Positions 50,531-61,359 of a stretch of DNA of 64,000 nucleotides are shown in pieces. The notes beneath the pieces were generated by a model. The model saw nothing but the letters and a program-made list of their open reading frames with translations, searched no databases and was not told the DNA's origin. Position numbers and translations under genes: made by a program. This DNA comes from Plantibacter flavus (GTDB lineage Bacteria; Actinomycetota; Actinomycetes; Actinomycetales; Microbacteriaceae). Each line of letters begins with the position of its first letter. Positions within the stretch are counted from its first letter, which is position 1. The stretch is taken from positions 1 to 64,000 of the forward strand of contig NZ_FXAP01000005.1 of NCBI RefSeq assembly GCF_900177615.1, written 5' to 3'.

Positions 50531-53425
50531 CTACTCCCGACCGGTGAGACTCCAGGCGTCTTCGTCAGAACCGCCCTCGACCTCAGGATAGTCCTGGAAC
50601 TGGGCCTCGACCGGGTCCGCACCGTAGCGGTCGGGCTCGACGCCGCCGGCAGCGCCGACGACCGGGGCTGCCGCGGCGGCTGTCGAGGGCGCCGCTGCGG
50701 GGGCCGGAGCGGCCGGACCGTCGTCTTCGCCGCGCAGACGGGCCAGGACACCCGGCAGCTGCTCCGCGGTGACGAGGACGTCGCGGGCCTTCGAGCCCTC
50801 GGACGGGCCGACGATCTCACGCGACTCCATGAGGTCCATGAGCCGGCCGGCCTTCGCGAAACCGACCCGGAGCTTCCGCTGCAGCATCGAGGTCGATCCG
50901 AACTGCGTCGACACCACGAGCTCCGCTGCGGCGAGCAGGAGTTCGAGATCGTCGCCGATGTCCGCGTCGATCTCCTTGCGCTCCGCGACGGCCTGGACGT
51001 CCTTCCGGTACTCCGGCCGCGCCTGGTTCGTGACGTGTTCGACGACCCGCTGGATCTCGTTCTCGCCGACCCACGCACCCTGCACGCGGATGGACTTGTT
51101 CGCACCCATCGGCAGGAACAGTGCGTCGCCCTGACCGATGAGCTTGTCGGCACCCGGCTGGTCGAGGATGACCCGCGAGTCGGTGACGCTCGTGACGGCG
51201 AAGGCGAGGCGGGACGGCACGTTCGCCTTGATGAGGCCGGTGACGACATCGACCGACGGACGCTGCGTCGCGAGGACGAGGTGGATACCGGACGCACGGG
51301 CCAGCTGCGTGATGCGGACGATGGAGTCCTCGACGTCGCGGGGGGCGACCATCATCAGGTCGGCGAGCTCGTCGACGACGACCAACAGGTACGGGTAGGG
51401 CTTCAGGACGCGCTCGCTGCCCGCGGGGAGGACGATCTCGCCTGCCACGACGGCCTTGTTGAAGTCGTCGATGTGTCGGTAGCCGAAGCTCGCGAGGTCG
51501 TCGTAGCGCATGTCCATCTCCTTCACGACCCACTGCAGCGCTTCCGCCGCCTTCTTCGGGTTCGTGATGATGGGCGTGATGAGGTGCGGGACGCCCGCAT
51601 ACGGCGCGAGCTCGACACGCTTGGGGTCGATGAGGACCATGCGCACCTCGCTCGGCTTGGCACGCATGAGCAGCGAGGTGATCATGGAGTTCACGAAGAC
51701 CGACTTACCGGAGCCGGTCGACCCGGCGACCAGGAGGTGCGGCATCTTCGCGAGGTTCGCGACCACGTAGCCGCCGCCGACGTCCTTGCCGACGCCGATC
51801 GTCATCGGGTGGTTGCTGTTCGTGGCCGCCGTCGAGCGCAGGATGTCGCCGAGGGTGACGATCTCGCGGTCGGTGTTCGGGATCTCGATACCGATGGCGC
51901 TCTTCCCCGGGATGGGCGAGAGGATGCGGACCTCGTTGGACGCCACAGCGTAGGAGAGGTTCTTGCTGAGCGCCGTCACCCGCTCGACCTTGACGCCCGG
52001 GCCGAGCTCGATCTCGTACTGCGTCACGGTCGGCCCGCGGGAGAAGCCCGTGACCTTCGCGTCGACGCCGAACTGGTCGAGGACGCTCGTGATCGCGGCG
52101 ACCGCTTCGTCGTTGGCCGCGCTGTGCGTCTTCGCGGGCTCCCCCGCCGCCAGGGTCCCTGCGGACGGGAGACGGTACGGTGTGTCGTCCTGTCCCTGCT
52201 GTGCCATGGGGCGCGCCGAGAAGTCGATCTGGTCGGGTGCGCCGAGGAGCGCCGGGTCGAGGTCTTCGATGACCTCGGTCGCGCCGGGGATGCTGTCGTC
52301 GTGCAGACCCGTCTGCGGCTTGATCTCGCCCGTGTTGAATCGCTTGACGGCGCTCTCCGCCGCTTCGAGGTCGCCGAGGAGCTCGGAGCCGAAGGCGTCG
52401 TGCACCGGCGCGGCTTTCGGCGACACGGCAGGCACGGCCACCGGTTCGAGCGGCGAGTCGAACCCGCCGGACGGCTTCTCGAGGCCGAGGAGCTCGGTCA
52501 TGTTGTCGCCCATGAGCGGGTCCTCGAACGTCGGGTCGTCCTCGCGACGGCTCGTGTTGCGACGCCACCACGGCAGGGCCGCCGGCTCGTCGGGTTCCTC
52601 GTCGAGGTCGTCGAGTCGCTTCGTCCGCGCGCTCTTCGGCTCTGCGGGCTCTCCTTCTGGTGCCTCCGGCTGCTCGCCGAACATCCAGGTGGAGAACTGC
52701 CGCACGCGGGCACCGACGCGGTTCGGCGGCGTCTTGGTCACGATGAAGAGGCTGAGGAGGATCAGGAGCGAGATGAGGACGGTCGCGCCGATCGGGGTGA
52801 TGATCGCGGCGAGCGGAGCGCCGAGGATCCACCCGAGGAGACCACCGGCCTGAGCCAACGCGGGCAGGCCCTGACTCGGGTTCGGCTGACCGCCGTGGAT
52901 GTGGCAGAGCGCCGAGATGCTGATCAGGAGCAGACCGAGGCCGATGCTGATGCGGCCGTTGTCGTCGACCGAGGCCGGGTGCCGGAACAGCCAGACCGCG
53001 AACACGATCATGATGACCGGGAGTACGAAGGCGAGTCGGCCGAAGAGGCCGCCGAACGACCAGGCGTCGAAGGTCTGGGCGACCGGGTCCGCCGCGCCGA
53101 ACCACTCGACGACGGCGCCGACGACGGCCAGCAGGAAGAGCAGGAAGGGGAAGCCGTCGCGACGGTCCTCTTTGGCGATGCGCTCGGGACCGAGGGCGCG
53201 GACCGCTCCACCGACGCCGTGCGCGAGACCGAGCCACATCGAGGTCAGCACACTGCGCTGCTCCTCGGCGGCCGGATAGGCGACGGTCTTCTGCTGCTTC
53301 GTCGTCGACGCACCCGCCTTGGGGCCGGGCTTGGTGTTCGTCTTGGTGCTCGTGGTGCGCGACGAAGCGCCACTCGGCGAGGAAGCGCTGCGCGAACGGC
53401 TGGTCGAGTTGGAACGTGCGGCCAT
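50531..53425 (-). CDS. ftsK: DNA translocase FtsK
   Basis: Septal motor that moves chromosome ends and activates dif recombination. The 964-residue protein: basic Ser/Thr-rich start, four membrane helices (about 60-230), an acidic linker, and the C-terminal motor with Walker A '[12 protein letters not shown]', Walker B '[12 protein letters not shown]', and a gamma winged helix ('[33 protein letters not shown]'), followed by an Ala/Pro tail. TACCGT lies six bases before the ATG at 53425; an open frame upstream overlaps the GNAT gene and is not coding. Confidence 0.96.
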   Translation of the reverse strand: MAARSNSTSRSRSASSPSGASSRTTSTKTNTKPGPKAGASTTKQQKTVAYPAAEEQRSVLTSMWLGLAHGVGGAVRALGPERIAKEDRRDGFPFLLFLLAVVGAVVEWFGAADPVAQTFDAWSFGGLFGRLAFVLPVIMIVFAVWLFRHPASVDDNGRISIGLGLLLISISALCHIHGGQPNPSQGLPALAQAGGLLGWILGAPLAAIITPIGATVLISLLILLSLFIVTKTPPNRVGARVRQFSTWMFGEQPEAPEGEPAEPKSARTKRLDDLDEEPDEPAALPWWRRNTSRREDDPTFEDPLMGDNMTELLGLEKPSGGFDSPLEPVAVPAVSPKAAPVHDAFGSELLGDLEAAESAVKRFNTGEIKPQTGLHDDSIPGATEVIEDLDPALLGAPDQIDFSARPMAQQGQDDTPYRLPSAGTLAAGEPAKTHSAANDEAVAAITSVLDQFGVDAKVTGFSRGPTVTQYEIELGPGVKVERVTALSKNLSYAVASNEVRILSPIPGKSAIGIEIPNTDREIVTLGDILRSTAATNSNHPMTIGVGKDVGGGYVVANLAKMPHLLVAGSTGSGKSVFVNSMITSLLMRAKPSEVRMVLIDPKRVELAPYAGVPHLITPIITNPKKAAEALQWVVKEMDMRYDDLASFGYRHIDDFNKAVVAGEIVLPAGSERVLKPYPYLLVVVDELADLMMVAPRDVEDSIVRITQLARASGIHLVLATQRPSVDVVTGLIKANVPSRLAFAVTSVTDSRVILDQPGADKLIGQGDALFLPMGANKSIRVQGAWVGENEIQRVVEHVTNQARPEYRKDVQAVAERKEIDADIGDDLELLLAAAELVVSTQFGSTSMLQRKLRVGFAKAGRLMDLMESREIVGPSEGSKARDVLVTAEQLPGVLARLRGEDDGPAAPAPAAAPSTAAAAAPVVGAAGGVEPDRYGADPVEAQFQDYPEVEGGSDEDAWSLTGRE

Positions 53426-53502
53426 GCGTTCACGGTACTCGTCGCCACCGACGCAGCCCGGCAAGCTGGCGGGGTGTCCACGATCCGCGATCCGCCGGGC
53501 GG

Positions 53503-53994
53503 TCAGCGCAGATTCAGGACCATCGTGTCGCGGGTCCCCCGCCGGTCGACGGTCGCGAACCCCTCCGTGCGGTACAGCGAGACGGCGTGGTTCGCCCGCT
53601 CCACGCTCAGGCTGATGCGCTGGTACCCGGCTGCTCTGGCGAGCTGCACGGTCGCACGGAGCAACTGCCGTCCGACGCCCTGGGCGCGGTGGATCGGACT
53701 GACCCCGAGGATGAGTTCGGGGACCCCGCCCGCCACATACCCGAACCCGGGTGCATCGGACGGGAAGAGTCGATACCAGCACGCGCCGACGGGGGCACCG
53801 TCCTGCCCGACGGCGACGACCCCGGCGTCGCCGGGTCGACGCCAGCCGTGCACATAGCGGGTGTGCTGCGCATCGGCGAGGACGGCGGACCTGGGACGGG
53901 GCGCGACGGCGTTCCAGTTCGCCGCCTCGACCATCATGTCGGTGAGGACGCGCACATCAGCCACCGCGGCTTCGCGGATCGAGTAGACCGCCAT
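53503..53994 (-). CDS. GNAT-family acetyltransferase
   Basis: A 163-residue acetyltransferase with the acetyl-CoA motif '[26 protein letters not shown]' and '[24 protein letters not shown]'. ATG at 53994 chosen because TACCAT lies exactly six bases upstream. Substrate unknown. Upstream of ftsK on the same strand, separated by 77 bases. Confidence 0.88.
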   Translation of the reverse strand: MAVYSIREAAVADVRVLTDMMVEAANWNAVAPRPRSAVLADAQHTRYVHGWRRPGDAGVVAVGQDGAPVGACWYRLFPSDAPGFGYVAGGVPELILGVSPIHRAQGVGRQLLRATVQLARAAGYQRISLSVERANHAVSLYRTEGFATVDRRGTRDTMVLNLR

Positions 53995-54052
53995 GGACGG
54001 ATGGTACGCCACCGGTGTTTCGAGCAGATGACGCGTGGGGGGACACCGGCGC

Positions 54053-55291
54053 TCAGTACCGGATGGCGTCGATCACCTTCACGCGGACGGCGACGAGGGC
54101 TGGGAGGAGCCCGGCGATCGCCCCGACGGCCGTGGCGCTGACCAGCCCGAGGACCGCCGCCTCGATGGGGAACGGCGGGAAGTCCGTCACGAGCCCTTGA
54201 CCGATGAACTGCTCGACGATCGGACTCTTCACGACGGCCACGGCGAGCATGACGCCGATGACCCCGGCGACGAACGTGGCGACGACACTCTCCATCATCA
54301 CGGCGAAGAACACCCGCGGCGCGGTCGCCCCGAAACTGCGTCGGATCCCGATCTCGCGGATCCGCTGGCGGACGGTGACGAGCGAGAGGTTGATCAGCCC
54401 AAGGGCTCCGAGCAGGAGGATGAGCCCCGCGACCGCGCCGACCACGAGCTTCAAGGACAGGAGCGGGTCCTCCCCCGTCTGGCCGAAGTCGTTACGGAAG
54501 ACGTCGACGCTGTACGCGTCACCGAGTTCGGCACGCAGGTCGGACTGGATCCGCTGGGTGAATGCCTCGGCGTCCACGTTCGGGACCCAGAACTCGAACT
54601 GCGGCAGCTGACCGGGTTGCCCCATGCCCTCCTCGGCGCCGGACACCGGACCGATGAGCGCCGTCCCCGCGGGCAGGATCGACAGCTGCGGTTCGGTGTC
54701 CCACTCGTTGCTCGCGTACACCCCGACGATCACGGCCGTGACCGGGTGCTCACCGTGGACCGTGACCGTGGGGTGCGTGTCGATGGGTGGTGACCCCAGG
54801 CGCTGCCAGAACACCGGGTTCACGACGATCGCGGGTGCGAGGCGGTCGCCGTCGTCGTCCTGGAACCAGGCACCCTCGTCGAGTCTGATGCGGTGCATCT
54901 CGCCGTACGGGACGTCGACGACGGTGGACTGCACCGGCACCGTCCCGTCGGCGAACTGCACGTTCAACTGGGTGCTGCCGGATTGCGAGACGTACCCGAT
55001 GCCGTACCGCTCGGCGAGGTCGTGCACCGCCGTGATGTAGGTCTCCGGGTCGGGTTGCTCCGTTCCGGTGCCGTAGGCCGACGCCATGAGCGTGGCGGGT
55101 CGGCCGCCATAGCGTTCCTGCGACTCGGTCTGGGCCTGCGCCGCGAGCGACGACATGCCGACCATGCTCGTGAGGGCGCACACCGCGACGCCGACGCCGA
55201 TGAGCGACAGGATGACCCGGCCACGATGGATCCGCAGCTCCTGGGCGGCCTCGACGACCGCTCCGACGATCGAGGTCAGGATCCTAGACAT
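54053..55291 (-). CDS. MacB/FtsX-type ABC transporter permease
   Basis: A 412-residue protein: membrane helix at about 22-45, an extracellular MacB-like core domain, then three helices with 'GLINLSLVTVRQRIREIGIRRSFGATAPRVFFAVMMESVVATFVAGV', the FtsX domain. Overlaps the ATPase gene by eight bases. Forms an export or mechanotransmission complex; cargo unknown. Confidence 0.9.
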   Translation of the reverse strand: MSRILTSIVGAVVEAAQELRIHRGRVILSLIGVGVAVCALTSMVGMSSLAAQAQTESQERYGGRPATLMASAYGTGTEQPDPETYITAVHDLAERYGIGYVSQSGSTQLNVQFADGTVPVQSTVVDVPYGEMHRIRLDEGAWFQDDDGDRLAPAIVVNPVFWQRLGSPPIDTHPTVTVHGEHPVTAVIVGVYASNEWDTEPQLSILPAGTALIGPVSGAEEGMGQPGQLPQFEFWVPNVDAEAFTQRIQSDLRAELGDAYSVDVFRNDFGQTGEDPLLSLKLVVGAVAGLILLLGALGLINLSLVTVRQRIREIGIRRSFGATAPRVFFAVMMESVVATFVAGVIGVMLAVAVVKSPIVEQFIGQGLVTDFPPFPIEAAVLGLVSATAVGAIAGLLPALVAVRVKVIDAIRY

Positions 55292-55988
55292 CCGCGGCCT
55301 CCAGCTCGTGATCGGGGGTGAGTACGCCGTGGTCGAGACGGTGGTGGGTCGTCGCGAGTCGGGCGATCGCCCGGTCGTGGGTGATCGTCACGAGGGCGGC
55401 ACCCGTGGAGGTCGCCACCTCGTCGAGCAGGGACATGACGGAGGTGCCGGTCTCGACGTCGAGAGCGCCGGTCGGCTCGTCCGCGAGGATGAGCCGTGGC
55501 CCGCGGACGAGCGACCGGGCGATGGCGACGCGCTGCTGCTCACCGCCGGACAGTTTCGCGGGCATCGCGTCGAGGCGGTCGCCGAGTCCGACACGTTCGA
55601 GCATCGCGGCGGCGATCTCCCGGCGGCGCCAGAACGAGCGTCCGCTGGCGTACAGGAGCGGCGTCGTGACGTTCTCGAGCGCGGTCCGTCCCGGCAGGAG
55701 GTTGAACTGTTGGAAGACGAAGCCGATCTGGGCGCCGCGCAGTCGGTCGCGCGCACCGGAGCCGAGGCGTTCCGCCGGTCGTCCGTCGAAGACGAGCGAC
55801 CCGGAGGTCGGCTTGTCGAGCAGGCCGAGGAGGTTCAGGAGCGTCGACTTGCCCGAACCCGATCGGCCGACGATGGAGACGCGATCGCCCTCGTGCACCT
55901 CCAGGTCGACACCGTCGAGGATCGTCAGCGGCGGCGCATCGGGGATCTGGACGACCCTGGTGACCCCGCGGAGTTCGAGGAGCGTCAC
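55284..55988 (-). CDS. MacB/LolD-type ABC ATP-binding protein
   Basis: A 234-residue ATPase with Walker A 'GRSGSGKST', 'VFQQFNLLPG', signature 'LSGGEQQR' and Walker B 'LILADEPTGALD'. GTG start overlaps the adaptor stop (GTGA). A longer frame upstream is non-coding. Powers the FtsX-type permease. Confidence 0.93.
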   Translation of the reverse strand: MTLLELRGVTRVVQIPDAPPLTILDGVDLEVHEGDRVSIVGRSGSGKSTLLNLLGLLDKPTSGSLVFDGRPAERLGSGARDRLRGAQIGFVFQQFNLLPGRTALENVTTPLLYASGRSFWRRREIAAAMLERVGLGDRLDAMPAKLSGGEQQRVAIARSLVRGPRLILADEPTGALDVETGTSVMSLLDEVATSTGAALVTITHDRAIARLATTHHRLDHGVLTPDHELEAADV

Positions 55989-56977
55989 CCGACCGACCCG
56001 TCGCAAGCCATGCTGCCGTCCGGGAGCGTGGTGCACCCCTCGGGCGCCGGTGCGACGGCGCCAGGGACGAACTGGAGCACCGAGTCGCCCTCGGCGACAC
56101 CGTCGACGATCTGCACCTGCTGTCCGTCGTTCAGTCCGAGCGTGACCGGCCGTTCCTCCTGCGCACCGTCGGCCCCCACCACCCAGACGGTCCCGGTTCC
56201 GGCCGAGCCCTTGACCGCGGTCGTCGGGAGCACGAGGACGTTCTCGGCGACGCCTCCCGCGAGTTCGATCGTCGCGGCGAGTCCGGCGAAGACCCGGACG
56301 TCGCCGGGCACCGCGCAGGTGACGGAGGTTCCGCCGGCACCGGGTGTCTGCCCGGATCCACCGCCCGTCGTCGGCTCCTCCTCGTCGCCACCGCTCGACG
56401 GCGTCGTGACGCGGACCGCCGGACAGACGAACGGGGCCGGGCCGCCGTTGATGGTGACCGTCGCCTCGCCGGGGATGGTGAGCAGACGGTACTGCTTGTC
56501 GGCGCTCAACGCCCCGGTGATGGAAAACGTGGCCGGCGACACCTGCGCCACCGCGTCGCCGATCTGGACGGACTGTCCGTGGATGAGCTTGACGTTGCCG
56601 AGGGTGCCCGCGACCGGTGCGGTCACCTGCACGTACCGCTCCTTGCCCTCCTCGTCGATCGTCTTGACGTCGAGGATCGGATCGCCCTCCGCGAGGACGG
56701 CCCCCTTGGCGGCGAACACCTCGTCGACGGTGCCGGCGACGGTCGACTTCGCCGTGCTGGCCGGGTCGGCCACGACCTGGCCCTCCACCGAGACGGTGTT
56801 GACCACGGTGCCGAGCGCCGCCTGGACCTGCGGCTCCACGAGGCTCCCGGTCGGCTGCGTCGGCCCCTCCTCCTGCGGCGCGTCCGGGAAGAACGCGACC
56901 TTGACGAGCGCCACCGCGATCGCGGCGAAGACGAGCAGTTTCAGAATGGGGAACACCCAGGTGCGGACAATGCCCAC
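55985..56977 (-). CDS. HlyD-like membrane-fusion (adaptor) protein
   Basis: A 330-residue protein with one N-terminal membrane helix and a barrel-sandwich region ('KSTVAGTVDEVFAAKGAVLAEGDPILDV' ... 'VTAPVAGTLGNVKLIHGQSVQIGD'). A Gly/Glu-rich insert and four cysteines lie in the outer part. GTG chosen because GGAGGT precedes it. Gene order adaptor-ATPase-permease mirrors MacA-MacB, but with no outer membrane the adaptor would reach the cell wall. Confidence 0.85.
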   Translation of the reverse strand: MGIVRTWVFPILKLLVFAAIAVALVKVAFFPDAPQEEGPTQPTGSLVEPQVQAALGTVVNTVSVEGQVVADPASTAKSTVAGTVDEVFAAKGAVLAEGDPILDVKTIDEEGKERYVQVTAPVAGTLGNVKLIHGQSVQIGDAVAQVSPATFSITGALSADKQYRLLTIPGEATVTINGGPAPFVCPAVRVTTPSSGGDEEEPTTGGGSGQTPGAGGTSVTCAVPGDVRVFAGLAATIELAGGVAENVLVLPTTAVKGSAGTGTVWVVGADGAQEERPVTLGLNDGQQVQIVDGVAEGDSVLQFVPGAVAPAPEGCTTLPDGSMACDGSVG

Positions 56978-57124
56978 GCCGACCTCCGGAATCCACCGCA
57001 GTCGGAGTGACGAGCGGCTATAAGGGATTCCACGGTAGCAACGCGGAAGGCGGCCGGACATCACCCTCGCGAATGATGTTCGACCGCCTCCTGGCGGGTG
57101 GGACCGAGCAGCCCCGTCCGGTGA

Positions 57125-58801
57125 TCAGGCCTCGATGACGAGCGGGACGATCATCGGGCGGCGACGGAACGACGTGTTGACCCAGCGGCCGACGGTCCGA
57201 CGGATCACCTGCGACAGCGCGTGCGTGTCGCGGACGCCGTTCTCCGCCGCCTCGGCGAGTGCCTTGGCGACCTTCGGCTTGATGTCGGCGAAGACCTTGT
57301 CGTCCTCGGCGAAGCCCTTGGCGTGCACCTCGGGGCCGGAGATGATGTGCCCGGTCTTCGAGTCGACGACGACGATGACCGAGATGAAGCCCTCCTCCGC
57401 CAGGATGCGACGGTCCTTGAGGTCGGCGTCGGTGATCTCGCCGACGGTCGAGCCGTCGACGTAGACGAGCCCGACGTCGAGCTGCCCGACGACCTTCGCG
57501 ACGCCGTCCTTCAGGTCGATGACGATGCCGTCCTCGCCGATGAAGGTGTTCTGCGCCGGAACGCCGCTGTCGATCGCGAGCTTCTGGTTCGCGACGAGGT
57601 GACGGTACTCGCCGTGGACCGGCAGCACGTTCTTCGGCTGGAGGATGTTGTAGCAGTAGAGCAGCTCACCGGCGGCCGCGTGCCCGGAGACGTGGACCTT
57701 CGCGTTGCCCTTGTGGACGACGTTGGCTCCGAGCTTCGTCAGGCCGTCGATGACCCGGTAGACCGCGTTCTCGTTGCCCGGGATGAGGCTCGAGGCGAGG
57801 ATGACGGTGTCGCCCGGGCCCGGCTCGATCGCGTGGTCGAGGTTCGCCATCCGGCTGAGGACGGCCATCGGCTCGCCCTGAGAACCGGTCGACATGTAGA
57901 CGATCTTGTCCTCGGGGAGGTCCTTCGCCTTCTTGTAGTCGATGAGCAGGCCCTCGGGGACGTTCAGGTACCCGAGGTCGGCCGCGATCCCCATGTTGCG
58001 CACCATGGAACGACCGAGGAACGCGACCCGGCGGCCGTGGGCGTGTGCCGCGTCGAGGACCTGCTGGACGCGGTGCACGTGACTCGAGAAGCTCGCGACG
58101 ATGACGCGGCGCTCGGACTTCGCGATGACCTGGTCGAGGACCGGCCCGATGGACCGCTCGAGCGGTGTGAATCCTGGGACGTCGGCGTTCGTCGAGTCGA
58201 CGAGGAAGAGGTCGACGCCTTCTTCACCGAGGCGGGCGAAGGCGCGGAGGTCCGTCAGGCGGCCGTCGAGTGGCAGCTGGTCCATCTTGAAGTCACCGGT
58301 CACGAGGACGGTGCCGGCGTCGGTGTCGATGAACACCGCGAGTGCGTCCGGGATCGAGTGGTTGACCGCGACGAACTCGAGGTCGAACGGACCGAGCGCC
58401 TCGATCTGGCCCTCCTTCACCGGGAGGGTGTAGGGGACGATGCGGTGCTCCTTGAGCTTCGCCTCGATGAGCGCGAGCGTCAGGCCGGAACCGATCAGCG
58501 GGATGTCCTTGCGGAGCTTCAGGAGGTACGGCACGGCGCCGATGTGATCCTCGTGACCGTGCGTGAGCACGACCCCGACGATGTCGTCGAGCCGGTCCTT
58601 GATGGAGGTGAAGTCGGGCAGGATCAGGTCGACGCCCGGCTGGTGCTCTTCGGGGAAGAGCACGCCGCAGTCGACGATCAGGATCTTGCCGTCGATCTCG
58701 AAGCAGGTCATGTTCCTGCCGATCTCGCCGAGTCCTCCGATGGGGATGACGCGGAGCGTCCCCGGCTCGAGGACTGGCGGATCGATGATGGTATTGGGCA
58801 T
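57125..58801 (-). CDS. rnj: ribonuclease J
   Basis: RNA exo/endonuclease for mRNA turnover and rRNA maturation. The 558-residue protein has the metallo-beta-lactamase site 'HGHEDHIGA' (81-86), a beta-CASP domain ('STGSQGEPMAVLSRMA', 'VSGHAAAGEL') and a C-terminal domain. 20 bases after dapA, typical for actinobacteria. Confidence 0.96.
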   Translation of the reverse strand: MPNTIIDPPVLEPGTLRVIPIGGLGEIGRNMTCFEIDGKILIVDCGVLFPEEHQPGVDLILPDFTSIKDRLDDIVGVVLTHGHEDHIGAVPYLLKLRKDIPLIGSGLTLALIEAKLKEHRIVPYTLPVKEGQIEALGPFDLEFVAVNHSIPDALAVFIDTDAGTVLVTGDFKMDQLPLDGRLTDLRAFARLGEEGVDLFLVDSTNADVPGFTPLERSIGPVLDQVIAKSERRVIVASFSSHVHRVQQVLDAAHAHGRRVAFLGRSMVRNMGIAADLGYLNVPEGLLIDYKKAKDLPEDKIVYMSTGSQGEPMAVLSRMANLDHAIEPGPGDTVILASSLIPGNENAVYRVIDGLTKLGANVVHKGNAKVHVSGHAAAGELLYCYNILQPKNVLPVHGEYRHLVANQKLAIDSGVPAQNTFIGEDGIVIDLKDGVAKVVGQLDVGLVYVDGSTVGEITDADLKDRRILAEEGFISVIVVVDSKTGHIISGPEVHAKGFAEDDKVFADIKPKVAKALAEAAENGVRDTHALSQVIRRTVGRWVNTSFRRRPMIVPLVIEA

Positions 58802-58821
58802 GTAGCCCCCCTCTGGTTTGT

Positions 58822-59799
58822 CTAGCGAGTCGTACCGGCGACCTTGGGCAGCGCGCCACCGGCGGCGGCGTTGCGGTCTGGCCGGAAGTTGCGGAAGTCG
58901 ACGCCTGGGATGTCCTTCACCAGGTCGATCTCATCCTCGATCTGCGCGGCCTCCCACTCCTCCGGACCGACCAGCGGAAGACGTACCCGCGGGCTCTGGA
59001 TCCGGCCGAGGCCGTGCAAGATGTATTTGGCGGCGACGGTGCCGGGGACGTGGGTCATGACCGCACGCACGAGCGGCTCGAGCTGCCGGTGCGCCGCGGT
59101 CGCCGCGACGAGGTCGCCGGAGTTCACCGCGTCGACCATGTGTCGGTAGGGCGTCGGCGCGATGTTGGCCGTGACGCCGATGAGGCCGGTGCCGCCGATG
59201 GCGAGCGTCGGCAGTGCGTTGGCGTCGTCGCCCGCGAAGTACATGAGGTCCGTCTGGTTCATGACCCGGCTCACCTCGCTGAGGTCGCCCTTGGCGTCCT
59301 TCACCGCGAGGATGTTGGGGTGCTTGGCCGCACGCAGGATCGTCTCGTAGGTGATCGGGATGCCGGTTCGCCCCGGGATGTCGTAGAGGATGACGGGCAG
59401 ATCCGTGGAGTCGGCGATCATGCGGAAGTGGGTCAGCACGCCGGCCTGGGTGGGCTTGTTGTAGTACGGGGTGACGATCATGTTGCCGTCGGCGCCCGCC
59501 TGCTCGCTCTTCTTCGCGAGCTCGATCGCGTGGGCCGTCTCGTTGGAGCCACCACCGGTGATGATCTTCGCGCGCCCGCCCGCGACGGCTTTACCGACCT
59601 CGACGAGCTTGACCTTCTCCGGGTCCGTCAGCGTGGACGTCTCACCCGTGGTGCCGGTGACGACGATGCCGTCGGCGCCAGCGGTCACGACGTCGTCGAT
59701 GTGTCGCTCGACGGCCTTCCAGTCGACCTCGCCGTCGGCGGTGAACGGCGTCACCAGGGCGACGAGGACTTGACCGAAGGGGTTCTCTGCACGCGACAC
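58822..59799 (-). CDS. dapA: 4-hydroxy-tetrahydrodipicolinate synthase
   Basis: First committed step to diaminopimelate/lysine: joins pyruvate and aspartate semialdehyde. The 325-residue protein has 'TGTTGETSTLTDPEK', Schiff-base K167 in 'ILAVKDAKGD' and 'YYNKPTQAG'. GTG start with TAGCCT six bases before it. Confidence 0.96.
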   Translation of the reverse strand: MSRAENPFGQVLVALVTPFTADGEVDWKAVERHIDDVVTAGADGIVVTGTTGETSTLTDPEKVKLVEVGKAVAGGRAKIITGGGSNETAHAIELAKKSEQAGADGNMIVTPYYNKPTQAGVLTHFRMIADSTDLPVILYDIPGRTGIPITYETILRAAKHPNILAVKDAKGDLSEVSRVMNQTDLMYFAGDDANALPTLAIGGTGLIGVTANIAPTPYRHMVDAVNSGDLVAATAAHRQLEPLVRAVMTHVPGTVAAKYILHGLGRIQSPRVRLPLVGPEEWEAAQIEDEIDLVKDIPGVDFRNFRPDRNAAAGGALPKVAGTTR

Positions 59800-59980
59800 C
59801 CTCTCAGGCTATCGGGTTTCCCTCTTGCGGGTCACCACCCGACGGGCATCGGCGGGTGGCCGAAGGCACACCATACGGCTCCCGTCGACGGGGTGACCAC
59901 CCAGGTCGATCCGGTTAGGCTGACCCCACGAACACCAGCGCCGATGCGCTTCTGCACGGCCCGACGATGGAGGTTGCACC

Positions 59981-60406
59981 ATGGCGGTAACAAGCGAAGC
60001 CACGACGGTCTGGAACGGCACGCTCTTCGAGGGATCCGGGCACACGAGCCTCGACACCTCCGAGGCGGCCGAGTTCGCCGTCGACTGGAAGGCCCGCTCC
60101 GAGGGCTCCAACACGACGACGACACCCGAGGAACTGCTCGGGGCCGCGCACGCATCCTGCTACTCGATGGCGTTCGCCAACGAGCTCACGAGCGCCGGCT
60201 TCCCGCCGGAGCGCATCCAGGCGACCGCAGCGGTCTCCTTCACCCCCGGCACCGGGATCACCGGTAGCCACCTGCTCGTCAGCGCGGTCGTGCCCGGCAT
60301 CTCCGAGGCCGACTTCGAGCGCATCGCCACGGCGGCGAAGGACGGCTGCCCGGTCTCGCAGGCGCTCGCCGGCATCCCGATCACCCTCGAGGCCAGCCTC
60401 GCGTAA
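59981..60406 (+). CDS. OsmC-family peroxidase
   Basis: Thiol peroxidase of the OsmC/Ohr family, 141 residues, with both catalytic cysteines C60 ('AHASCYSMAF') and C123 ('KDGCPVSQAL'). Ribosome site GGAGG before the ATG. The core matches the OsmC subgroup rather than Ohr. Confidence 0.92.
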   Translation: MAVTSEATTVWNGTLFEGSGHTSLDTSEAAEFAVDWKARSEGSNTTTTPEELLGAAHASCYSMAFANELTSAGFPPERIQATAAVSFTPGTGITGSHLLVSAVVPGISEADFERIATAAKDGCPVSQALAGIPITLEASLA

Positions 60407-60445
60407 CCACCACCGTCCAGCAGCACGACCAGGAAGGCGACGCGC

Positions 60446-61336
60446 ATGCGCATCGTGATCGGCGGAGCCTCCGGGCTCATCGGAACGGCGCTCGGGCGCT
60501 CCCTCGAGACCGAGGGCCATGAGGTCGTCCGGCTCGTGCGACGTCCGGCGCGCGGTGCCGGAGAAGCGGAGTGGGATCCACTGGCAGGCGTGCTGGATCC
60601 GGCGGTCGTGAGCGGCGCCGACGCGGTCGTCAACCTCTCCGGCGCCTCCCTCGGCAAGCTGCCGTGGACGGCGGCCTACCGGTCCACGATCCTCTGGTCA
60701 CGACTCAGCGCGACCCGGACCCTCGTCGACGCCATGAACCGGGCCGAGCAGCCACCGGCCGCCTTCCTCAGCGGGTCGGCGGTCGGGTACTACGGCGACC
60801 GTCCCGGAGAGACCCTCACTGAGGACTCCTCCAGAGGGGCCGGATTCCTCGCCGACGTCGTCGTCGCCTGGGAGGACTCGGCGCTCGCGGCGCCCGACGC
60901 CGTCCGCACCGTGCTGCTCCGCAACGGCATCGTCGTCGACCTGGCCGGCGTGCTCAAGCCGCTGGCACCGCTCACCCGGTTCGGGGTCGCCGGTCCGCTC
61001 GGTTCGGGCCGCCAGTTCTGGCCGTGGATCGGGTTGCAGGACGAGGTCCGGGCGATCACCCACCTCCTGACCTCGACGCTCTCCGGACCGGTGAACCTGT
61101 GCGGTCCGCAGGCGGCCCGCGCCGACGACCTCATGTTCGAGCTCGCCAGACGGATGAACCGGCCCTACCTGCTCCGCGTCCCGAAGTTCGCCCTCAAGGC
61201 GCTCCTCGGAGACGCCGCCGACGGACTGCTGCTGAGCGATCAGCGCGTCGAGCCTCGTCGACTCCTGGACGACGGCTTCACGTTCAGCACGCCGACCGTC
61301 GAGCAGGCGTTGGCCGAAGCACTCGCCCGCGACTGA
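60446..61336 (+). CDS. TIGR01777-family NAD-binding epimerase
   Basis: A 296-residue short-chain-like protein with 'VIGGASGLIGTALGRSLE', 'VVNLSGASLGKLPWTAAY' and the C-terminal DUF1731-like end 'VPKFALKALLGDAADGLLLSDQRVEPRRLLDDGFTF'. Function of the family is not established. AGGAAGG ribosome site; 39 bases after the OsmC gene, probably co-transcribed. Confidence 0.9.
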   Translation: MRIVIGGASGLIGTALGRSLETEGHEVVRLVRRPARGAGEAEWDPLAGVLDPAVVSGADAVVNLSGASLGKLPWTAAYRSTILWSRLSATRTLVDAMNRAEQPPAAFLSGSAVGYYGDRPGETLTEDSSRGAGFLADVVVAWEDSALAAPDAVRTVLLRNGIVVDLAGVLKPLAPLTRFGVAGPLGSGRQFWPWIGLQDEVRAITHLLTSTLSGPVNLCGPQAARADDLMFELARRMNRPYLLRVPKFALKALLGDAADGLLLSDQRVEPRRLLDDGFTFSTPTVEQALAEALARD

Positions 61337-61359
61337 ACGAGGGGACGCCTCCGCTCTGG

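Noticed and set aside
50519-53857. Plus-strand open frame of 1112 codons opposite ftsK
   Set aside because: Antisense shadow of ftsK; spans several genes and has no protein-like features.
57084-57097. CCGCC-TCCT-GGCGG hairpin after rnj as terminator
   Set aside because: Only five pairs; too weak to call in DNA of this GC content.
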